A DNA stretch of 64,000 bases. Origin: Candidatus Aenigmatarchaeota archaeon. Its GTDB lineage: Archaea; Aenigmatarchaeota; Aenigmatarchaeia; QMZP01. The notes beneath the pieces are model-generated. The model ran no database searches. It was not told the origin of the DNA and saw only the letters and a program-made list of their open reading frames with translations. Made by a program: the position numbers and the translations under genes. The stretch covers positions 55,156 to 119,155 of the forward strand of contig JACPNN010000013.1 of assembly GCA_016185435.1 (NCBI GenBank), given 5' to 3'. Shown piece after piece: positions 1 through 7,812 of the stretch; within the stretch, counting starts at the first letter, position 1, and each line of letters starts with the position of its first letter.

Positions 1-1
1 C

Positions 2-436
2 ATGCATGCCCTCAGAGAGCTGTTTAAGGAGTATCCAAAGGTTATAATAGCCATAGGCAGCATAAACAGGAGCGGCCCAGATAATCCGTTCACTTTTGGC
101 GAAAGAAAGCAAATGCTTGATGCTGCCCTTAAGAAATACAAAGGCAGATACCGGATAATTGGCCTCAGGGACAGGGGCTCCAATGAGGAATGGGCCAGCA
201 ATGCGATAAAAACGGCCAGGTTCGATGTCGTGGTTACAGGGAATAGTATAGTAAGGGAATGCTTCTTGCCCTTGAATATCGAGATAAGGGAGCCTGATTT
301 CTTTCATCCTGAAAAGTACAATGGGACAAAAATAAGGGGTCTTATTTTCAAAGTGGGAAAATGGAGGCATCTGGTGCCGGAAGAGGTATCAGAAATAATC
401 AGAATCAAGCATAAAAGCCTTCCCCTCTCCAAATAA
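2..436 (+). CDS. nadM: Nicotinamide-nucleotide adenylyltransferase, archaeal type (5' end cut by window)
   Basis: This joins NMN and ATP to make NAD+ (or the deamido form) and belongs to the cytidylyltransferase-like fold. The visible 144 residues begin just after the expected N-terminal GRFQPFHxGH nucleotide-binding loop: the first residues look like the helix that follows it. Visible family features are the segment IAIGSINRSGPDNPFTFGER, where the family has GSA...NPFTAGER, and near the C-terminus GTKIRGL followed by LVPEEV, matching the family's GTxIR...LVP pattern. The real start lies left of the window, about 25 residues upstream judging by a usual length near 170. ileS follows 28 bases downstream on the same strand, so the two may be cotranscribed. 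Confidence 0.9.
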   Translation: MHALRELFKEYPKVIIAIGSINRSGPDNPFTFGERKQMLDAALKKYKGRYRIIGLRDRGSNEEWASNAIKTARFDVVVTGNSIVRECFLPLNIEIREPDFFHPEKYNGTKIRGLIFKVGKWRHLVPEEVSEIIRIKHKSLPLSK

Positions 437-464
437 TATGAGAATGCTGATTCAAAGTGGCTGA

Positions 465-3461
465 ATGAGGGATAAAGGAAATATGGCCGAATACAACCAT
501 CTGAAAATCGAAGGTGAAATTCATCAAAAGTGGAAAGCAGAAAGAGTAGCTGAAAAGATAGTCGATACGGACTGGAAAAGGAAGAAATTCTATCTCCTCG
601 ACGGCCCGCCATATGTGAATGGCGTCCCCCATGTCGGCCATGCCAAAACCACGGTATTCAAGGACATCTGGGGGAAGTTCAAATTCATGCAGGGCTTCGG
701 GGTATGGTTCCAGCCGGGTTTCGACTGCGGCGGCCTGCCTATTGAGAACAAGGTGGAAGAGAAATTGGGCATAAGAAGCAAGACTGAAATTGAGACTAAG
801 GTGGGGGTGGACAGGTTTATAGAGGAATGCAAGTCCTTCGCCAAAGGGAATGAGCCTGTATGGCTTGATTTTTACAAAAAGATAGGGGCCTGGAGAGGAT
901 GGATGGAACCCTATCTGACTTCAGAAAACTATTACCTTGAATCAGGCTGGTGGACAGTCAAGCAATGGCATGACAAAGGCCTGTTTTCAGAGGGCCTGAG
1001 GCCGGGCTTCTGGTGCCCCCGCTGCGAGACAGTCCTGGCCGGGATAGAGGTGACTGAGAGCTACAAGAACCTGGAGGACCCCTCCATCTTTGTCAAGTTC
1101 CCAATAGAAGACAAAAAAAATAAGGGCAAGGAATTTCTGCTTGTCTGGACCACTACGCCCTGGACCCTTCCTGCAAATGTTGCAGTTGTCGCCCATCCCG
1201 ATGAGACATATGTAAAGGCTGATGTGAACGGGGAAAAACTGATACTGGCTGAAAAGCTGCTCCCTGAAATTGAAAATAAAGGATTTTCATGTAAGATTCT
1301 GGAAAAATTTTCAGGCAAAAAACTGGATGGAATCAAATACAAGCCTGTACTTGATCTGCCGGTTCAAAAGGAAATATCAGACTCGCCAAAAGCCCATACT
1401 GTATTGCTGTCAATCCCTGTCATGAAGAGGAGGGTGGCCAGCAAGACGCAGGTAAAGAGTGAAATAGGAGAATCGGATGAATTCGGCCACATGGTGACAA
1501 TGGAGGCTGGGACAGGGCTGGTGCATACTGCCCCTGGTCACGGCGATGCGGACAGCAGGGTCGGGAAGCATTATGGGCTTCCAGAACCCTCTCCTGTTGA
1601 TGAGAAAGGAAGATTTACTGAAGAGGCTGGAGATCTGGCTGGAATATTTGTGAAAAAAGCGGATCCTCTGATAATTGAAAAGCTAAGAAAAAACAATCTT
1701 CTGCTATATTCAGGAAAAATAACCCACTCATATCCCCTGTGCTGGAGGTGCAAGACGCCTCTGATATACAGGATGAGCAGGCAGTGGTTCCTGAAGATGG
1801 ATCTGCTGAAGGAAAAGATAATAGACGCCAACAAAAAACTCAGATGGCTGCCTGAATTCGCAAGGGAGCAGTACAATAACCTGATTTCTGAGGCCCCGGA
1901 CTGGGCTGTCACGAGGCAGAGATACTGGGGAATCCCTTTGCCGATATGGAAGTGCGGGAGGTGCAATTCAATGAAAGTAATTGGCTCGAGGGAGGAATTA
2001 AGGAAAAATTCAGTTGAAAAAATTCCCGAAAACTTCGACCTCCACAAGAACCTTGTGGACAGGGTAAAATTGAAGTGCACTAACAAAGGCTGCGAAGGGA
2101 AAATGGCCAGGGAGAAGGACATCATGGACGTCTGGTTCGACTCGGGAATAGCGCCATGGGCCTCGCTTGGCTATCCTTTCAGGAACAAGGAATTATTCGA
2201 AAAGCTGTGGCCTGTAGACCTTGTGAATGAGGGCCAGGACCAGGTAAGGGCGTGGTTCAACACCCTGATGGTGTGCGGCTTTGCCACTTTTGGCAGGGAG
2301 CCGTACCGGACTGTCTGCCTCAACGGCTGGACCCTGGATGAGAAAGGGGAGAAGATGAGCAAGAGCCTGGGGAATGTGATACTGGCCGAAGACGCCTGCA
2401 GGCAGCTCGGAGCAGACGTCATGAGGCTCTATATCTGCCATGATGTGGCCCCATGGGAGACCCAGAAGTTCAGCTTCAGGCAGGCCGGCGATCTGAAGAG
2501 ATTCATGAATGTATTATGGAACACCTATAATTTTGCGGAGACGTATGCTGCAAAGGAAGAGTATGCAGAAAAGGCAGAATTAAAAATAGAGGACAAGTGG
2601 ATAATTTCAAAAATAAATTCCATAAACAAATCAGCCACAAATCATATAGAGAATTTCGAGTTCCATCTGGCCGCGAGGGAGCTGGTAGATTTCCTTCTGA
2701 ATGACCTCTCAAGGTGGTATATCAAAATTATAAGAGACAGGCTCGCCCCAACATATTGGAAGGAAGACAAGAAAGCGGCATCCTTTGCCCTGAGATATGT
2801 CCTTGAGAGATATTCAGTTTTGCTGTCTGTATTTTCCCCCTTCATTTCTGATGCAATATATTCAAAACTCAGGGGAAAAGGCAGCGTGCATCTTGAGGAG
2901 TGGCCAAAGCCTGAGGAAAGCAGGATAGGAAAGGGCCTCGAGGATCATATGGAAAAGGCAAAAGTGGTTGTAGAGGCCATAAATGCCGCAAGGTCTGAGA
3001 AAAAGGTGAAGCTGAGGTGGCCTGTCGAATATGTAAGGATAAAATTCAAGGATAAGGAAGACATCAAATCAATAGATTCTGTAAAGGATGTAATAGCCTT
3101 GCTTTCCAATTCCAAATCAATAGAGATGTCGGACAGATTGAAGGAGCCTTTTGAATTCTCCCTGGGCAAGCTCGAAATAGGCAAAGTCCTGATGGACAAG
3201 GCCGTAATAAGGGAGATAATAAGGCACGTGCAGGAGCTGAGGAAGAAGGCCGGGATGAATGTGCATGAGAAGATTGAGCTTTTCATCAAATCTGACCCTG
3301 AATCAGAAAAACTGGCGGAAAAAAACAGGCAGGAACTTCTTTCAGGGGTGAATGCATCCAAAATAAATATCGGCCAGGTCCCTGAAAAGCACAAAAAGGA
3401 AAGGCTTGAGGTGGAGGGGAAGGTTTTTGAGATTGGTTTTGTCAATACAAATCAAAATTAA
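465..3461 (+). CDS. ileS: Isoleucyl-tRNA synthetase
   Basis: Charges tRNA-Ile in the cytoplasm; class Ia synthetase. In the 998-residue reading the HIGH signature is HVGH at residues 56-59 and the KMSKS loop is exact at about 630-634. Between them lies the CP1 editing domain, including the segment GTGLVHTAPGHGDAD. Several CxxC pairs (CPRC near 185, CWRC near 427, CGRC near 498) fit the zinc sites of archaeal/eukaryotic-type IleRS, and the length is normal. An alternative ATG at 483 would remove six residues; neither start has a clear ribosome-binding site. The last 20 codons are duplicated 576 bases downstream with a different terminal tail (KTD instead of NTNQN), so the present C-terminus may have been acquired with the inserted gene that follows. 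Confidence 0.97.
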   Translation: MRDKGNMAEYNHLKIEGEIHQKWKAERVAEKIVDTDWKRKKFYLLDGPPYVNGVPHVGHAKTTVFKDIWGKFKFMQGFGVWFQPGFDCGGLPIENKVEEKLGIRSKTEIETKVGVDRFIEECKSFAKGNEPVWLDFYKKIGAWRGWMEPYLTSENYYLESGWWTVKQWHDKGLFSEGLRPGFWCPRCETVLAGIEVTESYKNLEDPSIFVKFPIEDKKNKGKEFLLVWTTTPWTLPANVAVVAHPDETYVKADVNGEKLILAEKLLPEIENKGFSCKILEKFSGKKLDGIKYKPVLDLPVQKEISDSPKAHTVLLSIPVMKRRVASKTQVKSEIGESDEFGHMVTMEAGTGLVHTAPGHGDADSRVGKHYGLPEPSPVDEKGRFTEEAGDLAGIFVKKADPLIIEKLRKNNLLLYSGKITHSYPLCWRCKTPLIYRMSRQWFLKMDLLKEKIIDANKKLRWLPEFAREQYNNLISEAPDWAVTRQRYWGIPLPIWKCGRCNSMKVIGSREELRKNSVEKIPENFDLHKNLVDRVKLKCTNKGCEGKMAREKDIMDVWFDSGIAPWASLGYPFRNKELFEKLWPVDLVNEGQDQVRAWFNTLMVCGFATFGREPYRTVCLNGWTLDEKGEKMSKSLGNVILAEDACRQLGADVMRLYICHDVAPWETQKFSFRQAGDLKRFMNVLWNTYNFAETYAAKEEYAEKAELKIEDKWIISKINSINKSATNHIENFEFHLAARELVDFLLNDLSRWYIKIIRDRLAPTYWKEDKKAASFALRYVLERYSVLLSVFSPFISDAIYSKLRGKGSVHLEEWPKPEESRIGKGLEDHMEKAKVVVEAINAARSEKKVKLRWPVEYVRIKFKDKEDIKSIDSVKDVIALLSNSKSIEMSDRLKEPFEFSLGKLEIGKVLMDKAVIREIIRHVQELRKKAGMNVHEKIELFIKSDPESEKLAEKNRQELLSGVNASKINIGQVPEKHKKERLEVEGKVFEIGFVNTNQN
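3398..3436 (+). repeat. ileS 3'-end direct repeat, copy 1 (inside ileS)
   Basis: This 39-base segment encodes the ERLEVEGKVFEIG stretch of IleRS. It recurs at 3974-4012 with two differences (T/C and T/A), one of them synonymous Phe and one synonymous Ile. The pair flanks the inserted membrane-protein gene. Confidence 0.93.
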
Positions 3462-3526
3462 TGTTCACTCCGCTATCGCCGACAAGGTTACAAATATATA
3501 GCTTACAGTTAAGTTATAAAATTATT

Positions 3527-3985
3527 ATGCAAGACAAAAAAAGCGGATGGGATACACTGCCTATTGCAATAAGAACTGTGATTATAATATTTGTTGCCAA
3601 AGCTCTTCTCGGCGTTTTTGCAATAATGGTTTTGTCAGCTTCAATGCCAAGTGTTACCCTTGGGACTACATCTGGCCAGGAAATGAAGCCCCTTTCATCC
3701 TTCGATTATGTGGGAAGTGCCGTGGCATCTTCAGTTTTTTATGCGCTTATAGCTCTCTATTTCATAGAACCTCTCCTTTATTTAGGTGCGGCGATACTCT
3801 TACAGTCAATGACCAGAATTAGCTTCTATCTGGCCGCATTCTTATCTTTATTGTCACTGCTTAGCATACCATTGGGGACAGTTCTTGGGTTGGTATCACT
3901 CTATCTGCTGATTTCAAGTATGGAATATTTCGGCTTTAAGCAGGTTCACAATAAGCCAGTTACTGAAAAACCAGGAAAGGCTTGA
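3527..3985 (+). CDS. Small polytopic membrane protein of unknown function, inserted at ileS 3' end
   Basis: I do not recognise this 152-residue protein. It has about four hydrophobic segments (near residues 16-40, 65-90, 90-115 and 115-135) with a short charged N-terminus (MQDKKSGWD) and a hydrophilic tail, so it should lie in the cytoplasmic membrane. An in-frame ATG at 3461 touches the ileS stop, but I prefer the ATG at 3527: a TATA-like ATATATA lies about 30 bases upstream, giving an essentially leaderless mRNA like others in this window. Its last codons overlap the displaced duplicate of the ileS 3' end. Position and duplication mark it as cargo inserted behind ileS. Confidence 0.72.
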   Translation: MQDKKSGWDTLPIAIRTVIIIFVAKALLGVFAIMVLSASMPSVTLGTTSGQEMKPLSSFDYVGSAVASSVFYALIALYFIEPLLYLGAAILLQSMTRISFYLAAFLSLLSLLSIPLGTVLGLVSLYLLISSMEYFGFKQVHNKPVTEKPGKA

Positions 3986-4032
3986 GGTGGAGGGGAAGGT
4001 TTTCGAGATAGGATTTGATAAAACAGATTAAT
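3974..4032 (+). pseudogene. Displaced remnant of the ileS 3' end
   Basis: Read in the ileS frame from codon 3975-3977, this segment spells ERLEVEGKVFEIGFDKTD and then a stop codon, clearly an IleRS C-terminus. It has no start and is cut off upstream by an in-frame TGA at 3963-3965. The first 39 bases match the real ileS end (3398-3436) at 37 positions; after that the sequences diverge. It looks like the original chromosomal ileS end, pushed about 0.58 kb downstream when the membrane-protein gene entered with its own copy. Confidence 0.9.
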
Positions 4033-4102
4033 GCCTATTGAGAGGCTGCACTGCATTACAGCCTGAAAAAGGTATAAATATCTTAGTTTTGATAGATATG
4101 CT

Positions 4103-4669
4103 ATGGGAGTTGGTTCAACTATCTCACGAATGCTAAAAAGAGCGATAGGATTGTACAGGGATGACACGTCTCCGCAATTAGATGCTCCGCAAAGTAAAGG
4201 CACCCCTATCACCCCATATCAGATTCCCTTGGGAGATGCAGCAACATATGCGTGTTTGAAGGAGCGTGAATCCCCTTCAGAAAGCGACTACGGCCTCTTT
4301 GTAGAAGTTGCTGCACAGAGTAACCCTTTTCTTCCCCATTTGCTGTGGACAGCAACGAAAAATGCCGAGGTCTATTTCCTAAAAAGAGGTGTCTGGAAGA
4401 CACCGGAAGACAGAATGTATAGGGAACAATCTGTGCGTGCACAGCTGACAAGAATCTGGAGAGATCCCCAGAAGCAGGAAGATTCGAATGTATTCTATGT
4501 TGAAGTTGGGGGTTTTTGCTCAGGCAGACTGGAATTACGCAAGATGCTGGAAGGTCAGCTTGACGATGAAACTGCCATACTGAAGACGAGCTACCCGCAC
4601 GATGCAGAAAGAATTGACAGGGCCAGAAGACAAATAGGAATAGTTGTACCGATGACACAGGGTGGATAA
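4103..4669 (+). CDS. Hypothetical protein, 188 residues
   Basis: No family recognised. The protein is soluble and fairly charged, begins with a basic amphipathic stretch (MGVGSTISRMLKRAIGLYRD), has a Pro/Ser-rich linker near residues 25-45 and then a mixed alpha/beta-looking body with several Trp and Tyr residues. No signal peptide or membrane segment. A TATA-like GGTATAAATATC about 25-30 bases before the ATG implies a leaderless transcript. It stands alone, just behind the displaced ileS end, and could be either old chromosomal sequence or part of the accessory region. Confidence 0.72.
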   Translation: MGVGSTISRMLKRAIGLYRDDTSPQLDAPQSKGTPITPYQIPLGDAATYACLKERESPSESDYGLFVEVAAQSNPFLPHLLWTATKNAEVYFLKRGVWKTPEDRMYREQSVRAQLTRIWRDPQKQEDSNVFYVEVGGFCSGRLELRKMLEGQLDDETAILKTSYPHDAERIDRARRQIGIVVPMTQGG

Positions 4670-4676
4670 GCGAAAT

Positions 4677-4799
4677 TCATTCCACTCTCCACTTCTCCAC
4701 CTCGAACGCCTCTGTGCTGCCGCACTTGGGGCACTTCTTGCCTTCCCTGAACATGTTGTCGCAGGAATCGCAGAACATCGCCATGAGGGTCACCTCCAT
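4677..4799 (-). CDS. Zinc-ribbon microprotein (40 residues)
   Basis: Reading leftwards from ATG at 4799, this frame gives a 40-residue protein with a CxxC...CxxC zinc ribbon: FCDSCDN near residues 9-15 and KKCPKCGS near 21-28, followed by a short acidic tail ending in EKWRVE. The spacing resembles the N-terminal ribbon of archaeal TFS/RPB9-type proteins, but the second domain is absent, so I call only a zinc-binding microprotein. An alternative ATG begins at MAMFCDSC. A TATA-like CATAAATAATATA lies about 15-30 bases upstream on this strand. The gene is convergent with the one ending at 4669. Confidence 0.68.
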   Translation of the reverse strand: MEVTLMAMFCDSCDNMFREGKKCPKCGSTEAFEVEKWRVE

Positions 4800-4903
4800 C
4801 TTATTTAATGGGGATGCTGTTGGCTATATTATTTATGCCTTGAAAATGCTTTTCAAATCCCTTAAATTAGATACTCTGTTTTGTAGATTTTTTGGCTAAA
4901 TAA

Positions 4904-4923
4904 GTTTAAATATATGTTTAAAC
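4904..4923 (+). promoter_or_regulatory. Palindromic operator/TATA region of vapBC
   Basis: GTTTAAATATATGTTTAAAC has perfect 7-base inverted arms around a 6-base spacer and contains a TATA-like core. It ends 30 bases before the VapB start. Toxin-antitoxin operons are usually autorepressed by the antitoxin, so this is a likely operator overlapping the promoter (inference). Confidence 0.65.
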
Positions 4924-4953
4924 AAATATAAAACAAAGCTGGGGGGATGAATT

Positions 4954-5205
4954 ATGGCGGTCAAAACAATAACCATTACAAAGGATGCATATAATGTCCT
5001 CAGGGGGATGAAGATGGAAAAGGAAAGTTTCAGCGATGTTATCAATAGGATAGCTTTGGAGAAAAAGTCTGTAAAGGATTTCCTGGGGATACTGAAAGAT
5101 ATCGATGCTGAAGCCCTTCAGAAGCGGGCCAGGGAGATCAGGAAATCTGTATCCGGCTCATTTGAGAGGAGACATGATCGTCTTAGACACATCAGCCGTC
5201 ATTGA
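4954..5205 (+). CDS. vapB: VapB-type antitoxin
   Basis: A protein of 83 residues with the typical archaeal VapB/DUF217-like layout: a short beta strand and helix-turn-helix-like DNA-binding start (VKTITITKDAYNVLRGMK), the signature ESFSDVINRI, then a charged C-terminal part that would wrap the toxin. It should bind and neutralise the PIN RNase encoded next and repress the operon. The toxin gene begins inside its 3' end (32-base overlap). The last 15 or so residues, rich in Arg and His, are read through the vapC start region. A palindromic operator lies upstream. Confidence 0.85.
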   Translation: MAVKTITITKDAYNVLRGMKMEKESFSDVINRIALEKKSVKDFLGILKDIDAEALQKRAREIRKSVSGSFERRHDRLRHISRH

Positions 5206-5545
5206 GGTTCTGAAAGGCAGCCAAAAGGGTGAGAAAATAGCTGATCTGATAGGTGCAGATGAAACAGCAGTAACAGCTTTTAGTGTCTATGAGATGCTGG
5301 TTGGGGCCAAGAGCAATGAAATCCCGAAAATCGAGGCATTCTTCAATTCTGTCAGAATCCTGAGCTTCAATCACATAGCAGCCCTTGAAAGCGCCAGGCT
5401 GGAAATGGAGCTGAAAGCCAAGGGCAGGATGATAGAAAAGGTTGACATCTTCATATCATCCATATGTATAGCAAGCAATTCAAGGCTCATAACACTGGAT
5501 AATGATTTCAGGGAAATAGAAAATCTGGAAGTAGAAATAGTGTAA
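5174..5545 (+). CDS. vapC: VapC-type PIN-domain RNase toxin
   Basis: A 123-residue PIN-domain nuclease. Acidic metal-binding residues are visible in order: Asp in MIVLDTSAVIE (residue 5), Glu in VYEMLVGAK (about 43), Asp in EKVDIFISSICI (about 95) and the Asp pair in TLDNDF near the C-terminus. Members of this family cleave tRNA or rRNA when the antitoxin is degraded. I chose the ATG at 5174 because it gives the canonical start right before the first Asp; an upstream in-frame ATG at 5105 would add unrelated residues. It overlaps vapB by 32 bases, which implies translational coupling. Confidence 0.92.
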   Translation: MIVLDTSAVIEVLKGSQKGEKIADLIGADETAVTAFSVYEMLVGAKSNEIPKIEAFFNSVRILSFNHIAALESARLEMELKAKGRMIEKVDIFISSICIASNSRLITLDNDFREIENLEVEIV

Positions 5546-5555
5546 GAGACGTATA

Positions 5556-6467
5556 TCACTGCTTCTTTTCCTTATCCATCTCTCCCAGCCACTTTGTCAC
5601 AATATCCGCCACCTCTTTACCGAAGCCGTTGAAGTTGTGGCCGGCATTGACTATCACTCCCACCCTCGCCTGCCTTGTCTTCTTCTTGAATATCTTTCCC
5701 GCTTCCATCACAGAGGGCAGGATGAAGCTGTCTTTGCTCCCGAACAGGACAAGCATGGGCAGCTCAAGCTCGGTAATTTCCCTGAAACCTTCCTCAGGGC
5801 TATGATAGGGAAAAGTGTTTCCAGGGCCCTTGGGCGTCAGGTATCCGAAATAGGCCTGAGCAGACATGGGGCATATCGGGCTCATATCCTCTCCCAGCAT
5901 CTCCTTTCCCCTGCCTTCCTCTACCATCCTGTAAATCTTTTCATTGGCCTCGTCAAATTTTTCGCTTAAGGCCGACTTCTGCAGGGCGACATCGTTGCAA
6001 GGCGAAAGGAGAATCAGGCCTGCAACTTTAGTGTTCCTCCTCTGGTGCTGGGAGTAGACAATCTTGTTGGGGCCGAGGCCATGCCCTGCAAGAATGAACT
6101 TGTTGAAGCCCCTTGCCTCAAGATAGGAGAGGGCAGCCTCGATGTCATGTATGCACTCCTCGAACCTTTCATACGCTCCGCCGATGGTGACGGCCTTCTC
6201 CTGCTCCCCTGTCCTCTGGATTATGTCGGCAAAGTAGTCGTGGCCCCTGTTGTTGAAGCTCAGGAAGGCGTATCCAGTCTTCAGGGCAGATTCGGCAATG
6301 TAGTTGACAAGCCTGTTCTCATAGAAATTGCCTGCAGTCCCGTGTACATAGACAACGGCCTTTTCCGTCTTCGCTTCAGGCTCGCATAAAAGGCCCTGCA
6401 GCTCCAGCATGTCTGCCGTGAAGAACTTGACTAGTTCGCCTCTGAGCGCCTGATGGATGGGGTCCAT
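5556..6467 (-). CDS. Alpha/beta-hydrolase-fold protein lacking the usual nucleophile
   Basis: 303 residues with the alpha/beta hydrolase order: oxyanion-type loop VYVHGTAGNF (about 39-48), strand and NNRGHD (72-77), nucleophile elbow LAGHGLGPNK (126-135), acidic loop LFGSKDSFI and C-terminal histidine NAGHNFNG. It resembles the DUF1749/UPF0613-like group. The elbow reads G-H-G-L-G, so glycine 130 replaces the catalytic serine (codon GGC). The Asp and His positions are kept. It may be non-hydrolytic, or act by another mechanism. It is the last gene of a reverse-strand cluster after two zinc-ribbon microproteins, 60 bases downstream of the second. Confidence 0.85.
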   Translation of the reverse strand: MDPIHQALRGELVKFFTADMLELQGLLCEPEAKTEKAVVYVHGTAGNFYENRLVNYIAESALKTGYAFLSFNNRGHDYFADIIQRTGEQEKAVTIGGAYERFEECIHDIEAALSYLEARGFNKFILAGHGLGPNKIVYSQHQRRNTKVAGLILLSPCNDVALQKSALSEKFDEANEKIYRMVEEGRGKEMLGEDMSPICPMSAQAYFGYLTPKGPGNTFPYHSPEEGFREITELELPMLVLFGSKDSFILPSVMEAGKIFKKKTRQARVGVIVNAGHNFNGFGKEVADIVTKWLGEMDKEKKQ

Positions 6468-6527
6468 ATTAAATATTCGGGGGAGAAGAATTTAAAGAAA
6501 TTTTCTGCCAGCGGAGACGGCCAGTCA

Positions 6528-6632
6528 TCATTTCCTCATCTGGGGCATGGAAGGAAGCTTCTCATTCCCGCATCTGCACCTGTTTCCTGCGACAAGCCTT
6601 CCGCACCTCTCGCATACCCATTTCAGCTGCAT
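6528..6632 (-). CDS. Zinc-ribbon microprotein (34 residues)
   Basis: Translation leftwards from ATG at 6632 gives 34 residues with the zinc-binding pattern WVCERCGR ... NRCRCGNEK, two short cysteine pairs 8-10 residues apart, and a Pro/Met-rich tail. It starts 14 bases after the stop of another zinc-ribbon ORF and sits just upstream of the alpha/beta-hydrolase gene. Length and cysteine pairing support a real gene, although so small an ORF could arise by chance. Confidence 0.55.
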   Translation of the reverse strand: MQLKWVCERCGRLVAGNRCRCGNEKLPSMPQMRK

Positions 6633-6646
6633 ACGCAACACAGATT

Positions 6647-6826
6647 TCATTGACCGGCCTGTGATTCTCCTGCCGCATTGCCTGAAGCCTCAGGCTGGCC
6701 GCCAACAGGATTGCCGCAGGACGGGCAAGCGTCATCATCAGGCCCGCAGTATTCATCGCATATGAAGCAGTACCTAAGGCCTGTCTCATCCTTTTCTTCC
6801 CGCTTCTTCTTCGGCTTTCTCTTCAT
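6647..6826 (-). CDS. Zinc-ribbon microprotein (59 residues)
   Basis: ATG at 6826 opens a 59-residue frame with a very basic start (MKRKPKKKREEK), then the zinc-ribbon pairs YCFICDEYC and ACPSCGNPVGG, and a Gly/Ala/Ser-rich tail. A TATA-like GATTTAAAACACC lies about 30 bases upstream on this strand, so it probably begins a small transcript with the next microprotein and the hydrolase-like gene. The basic head could contact nucleic acid. No family assigned. Confidence 0.6.
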   Translation of the reverse strand: MKRKPKKKREEKDETGLRYCFICDEYCGPDDDACPSCGNPVGGQPEASGNAAGESQAGQ

Positions 6827-6862
6827 AGCTGTAAATTGAAATTGGATGGGTGTTTTAAATCT

Positions 6863-7165
6863 TCAGACGTCCACAAGGATATCCTTCCCTCTCACTTCCA
6901 CCCTGTAAGTCTCGATTTTCAGTCCGGGAACAGTCCTGCATGAGCCTGTCTCGACATCGAACTGCCAGCCGTGGAGGGGGCATGTTATCACATTGTCCTC
7001 AAGGCTCCCTTGCCCCAAAGGTCCCTGCTCATGGGCACATGCGTTTGTCGTGGCAAATATCTTCCCGCTGACATTGTAAAGTGCTATCTCTTTTCCGCTG
7101 ACGATTACTGTTCTCGCTTCTCCCGGCTTCAGATTATCCAGAGTAGCGACCTTTACAAGTGCCAT
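6863..7165 (-). CDS. Rieske [2Fe-2S] ferredoxin-like protein
   Basis: A single-domain, 100-residue soluble Rieske protein like the ferredoxin components of dioxygenases or the NirD subunit. The iron-sulfur ligands are CAHEQGPL (Cys-x-His) and CPLHGWQFD (Cys-x-x-His), 20 residues apart, as in the family. It should carry electrons at low to mid potential in the cytoplasm. No oxygenase or reductase is adjacent, so its partner is unknown. A TATA-like TTTTAATAATC about 25 bases upstream gives a short leader. Confidence 0.93.
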   Translation of the reverse strand: MALVKVATLDNLKPGEARTVIVSGKEIALYNVSGKIFATTNACAHEQGPLGQGSLEDNVITCPLHGWQFDVETGSCRTVPGLKIETYRVEVRGKDILVDV

Positions 7166-7230
7166 AAATCCCCTTGAAATTATGTTCTGATTATTAAAAA
7201 GAACGGTTTCCGGCGCTAAGCAGGAATTCG

Positions 7231-7674
7231 TCAGCCCTTCACCGCAAGCTCCTCCAGCGGCCTTCTTGAGACCGAGCCTGAGCTCAAAGGGTGCCAGTGG
7301 CTTATCCCTGTTTCTCCCCGCTTCCAGCAGAGGAAGACGAGCTCACCGCTCCTGTCGTAATAGAAGTCCACAAGGCCTTTGTCGAGGTCTTTGACTATGC
7401 ATCCATGGCTGCTGATGGCCCCTATCTCTGCCTTGATTGAAAGGGCTGCAGCCTGCTTCTTTTCCATGCTCTGCCTGTACAGCTTATTGTCGATGTTTGC
7501 CTCCTGAAGAAGCTCCTCGCCCCATATCTCGTAAAGAGTCTCCATGTCCCTGTCGAGCTGCTTCATCCTCATCTTGAGGCCTGCTATCTTGTGAAGGGCG
7601 GCCTCGAGAAAAGGGAGGAGCCTGTTGGCCTCTTCAACCGTGAACGTCCTCACAAAGCCTTTCTGGCTGTCCAT
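7231..7674 (-). CDS. DUF2203 family protein
   Basis: 147 residues. The N-terminus (RTFTVEEANRLLPFLE) and the C-terminal segment with VFLCWKRGETGISHWHPL are the hallmarks of DUF2203, a family of unknown function in bacteria and archaea. The middle is a long helical, probably coiled-coil stretch (about residues 25-90). No signal peptide. A TATA-like element (AATATAAAAG) lies about 25-35 bases upstream. Confidence 0.9.
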   Translation of the reverse strand: MDSQKGFVRTFTVEEANRLLPFLEAALHKIAGLKMRMKQLDRDMETLYEIWGEELLQEANIDNKLYRQSMEKKQAAALSIKAEIGAISSHGCIVKDLDKGLVDFYYDRSGELVFLCWKRGETGISHWHPLSSGSVSRRPLEELAVKG

Positions 7675-7812
7675 ACTGATATATATGGCTGCGAACTTTT
7701 ATATTGGTTTTTGGCGCAGGCCTGCCGCCAAGGAAGATGCCAGTTTTCATATAACATGAAAAACAGCATACAGGATCTTTAATGCGCACATGAAATCATA
7801 ATATAGCGGCCC

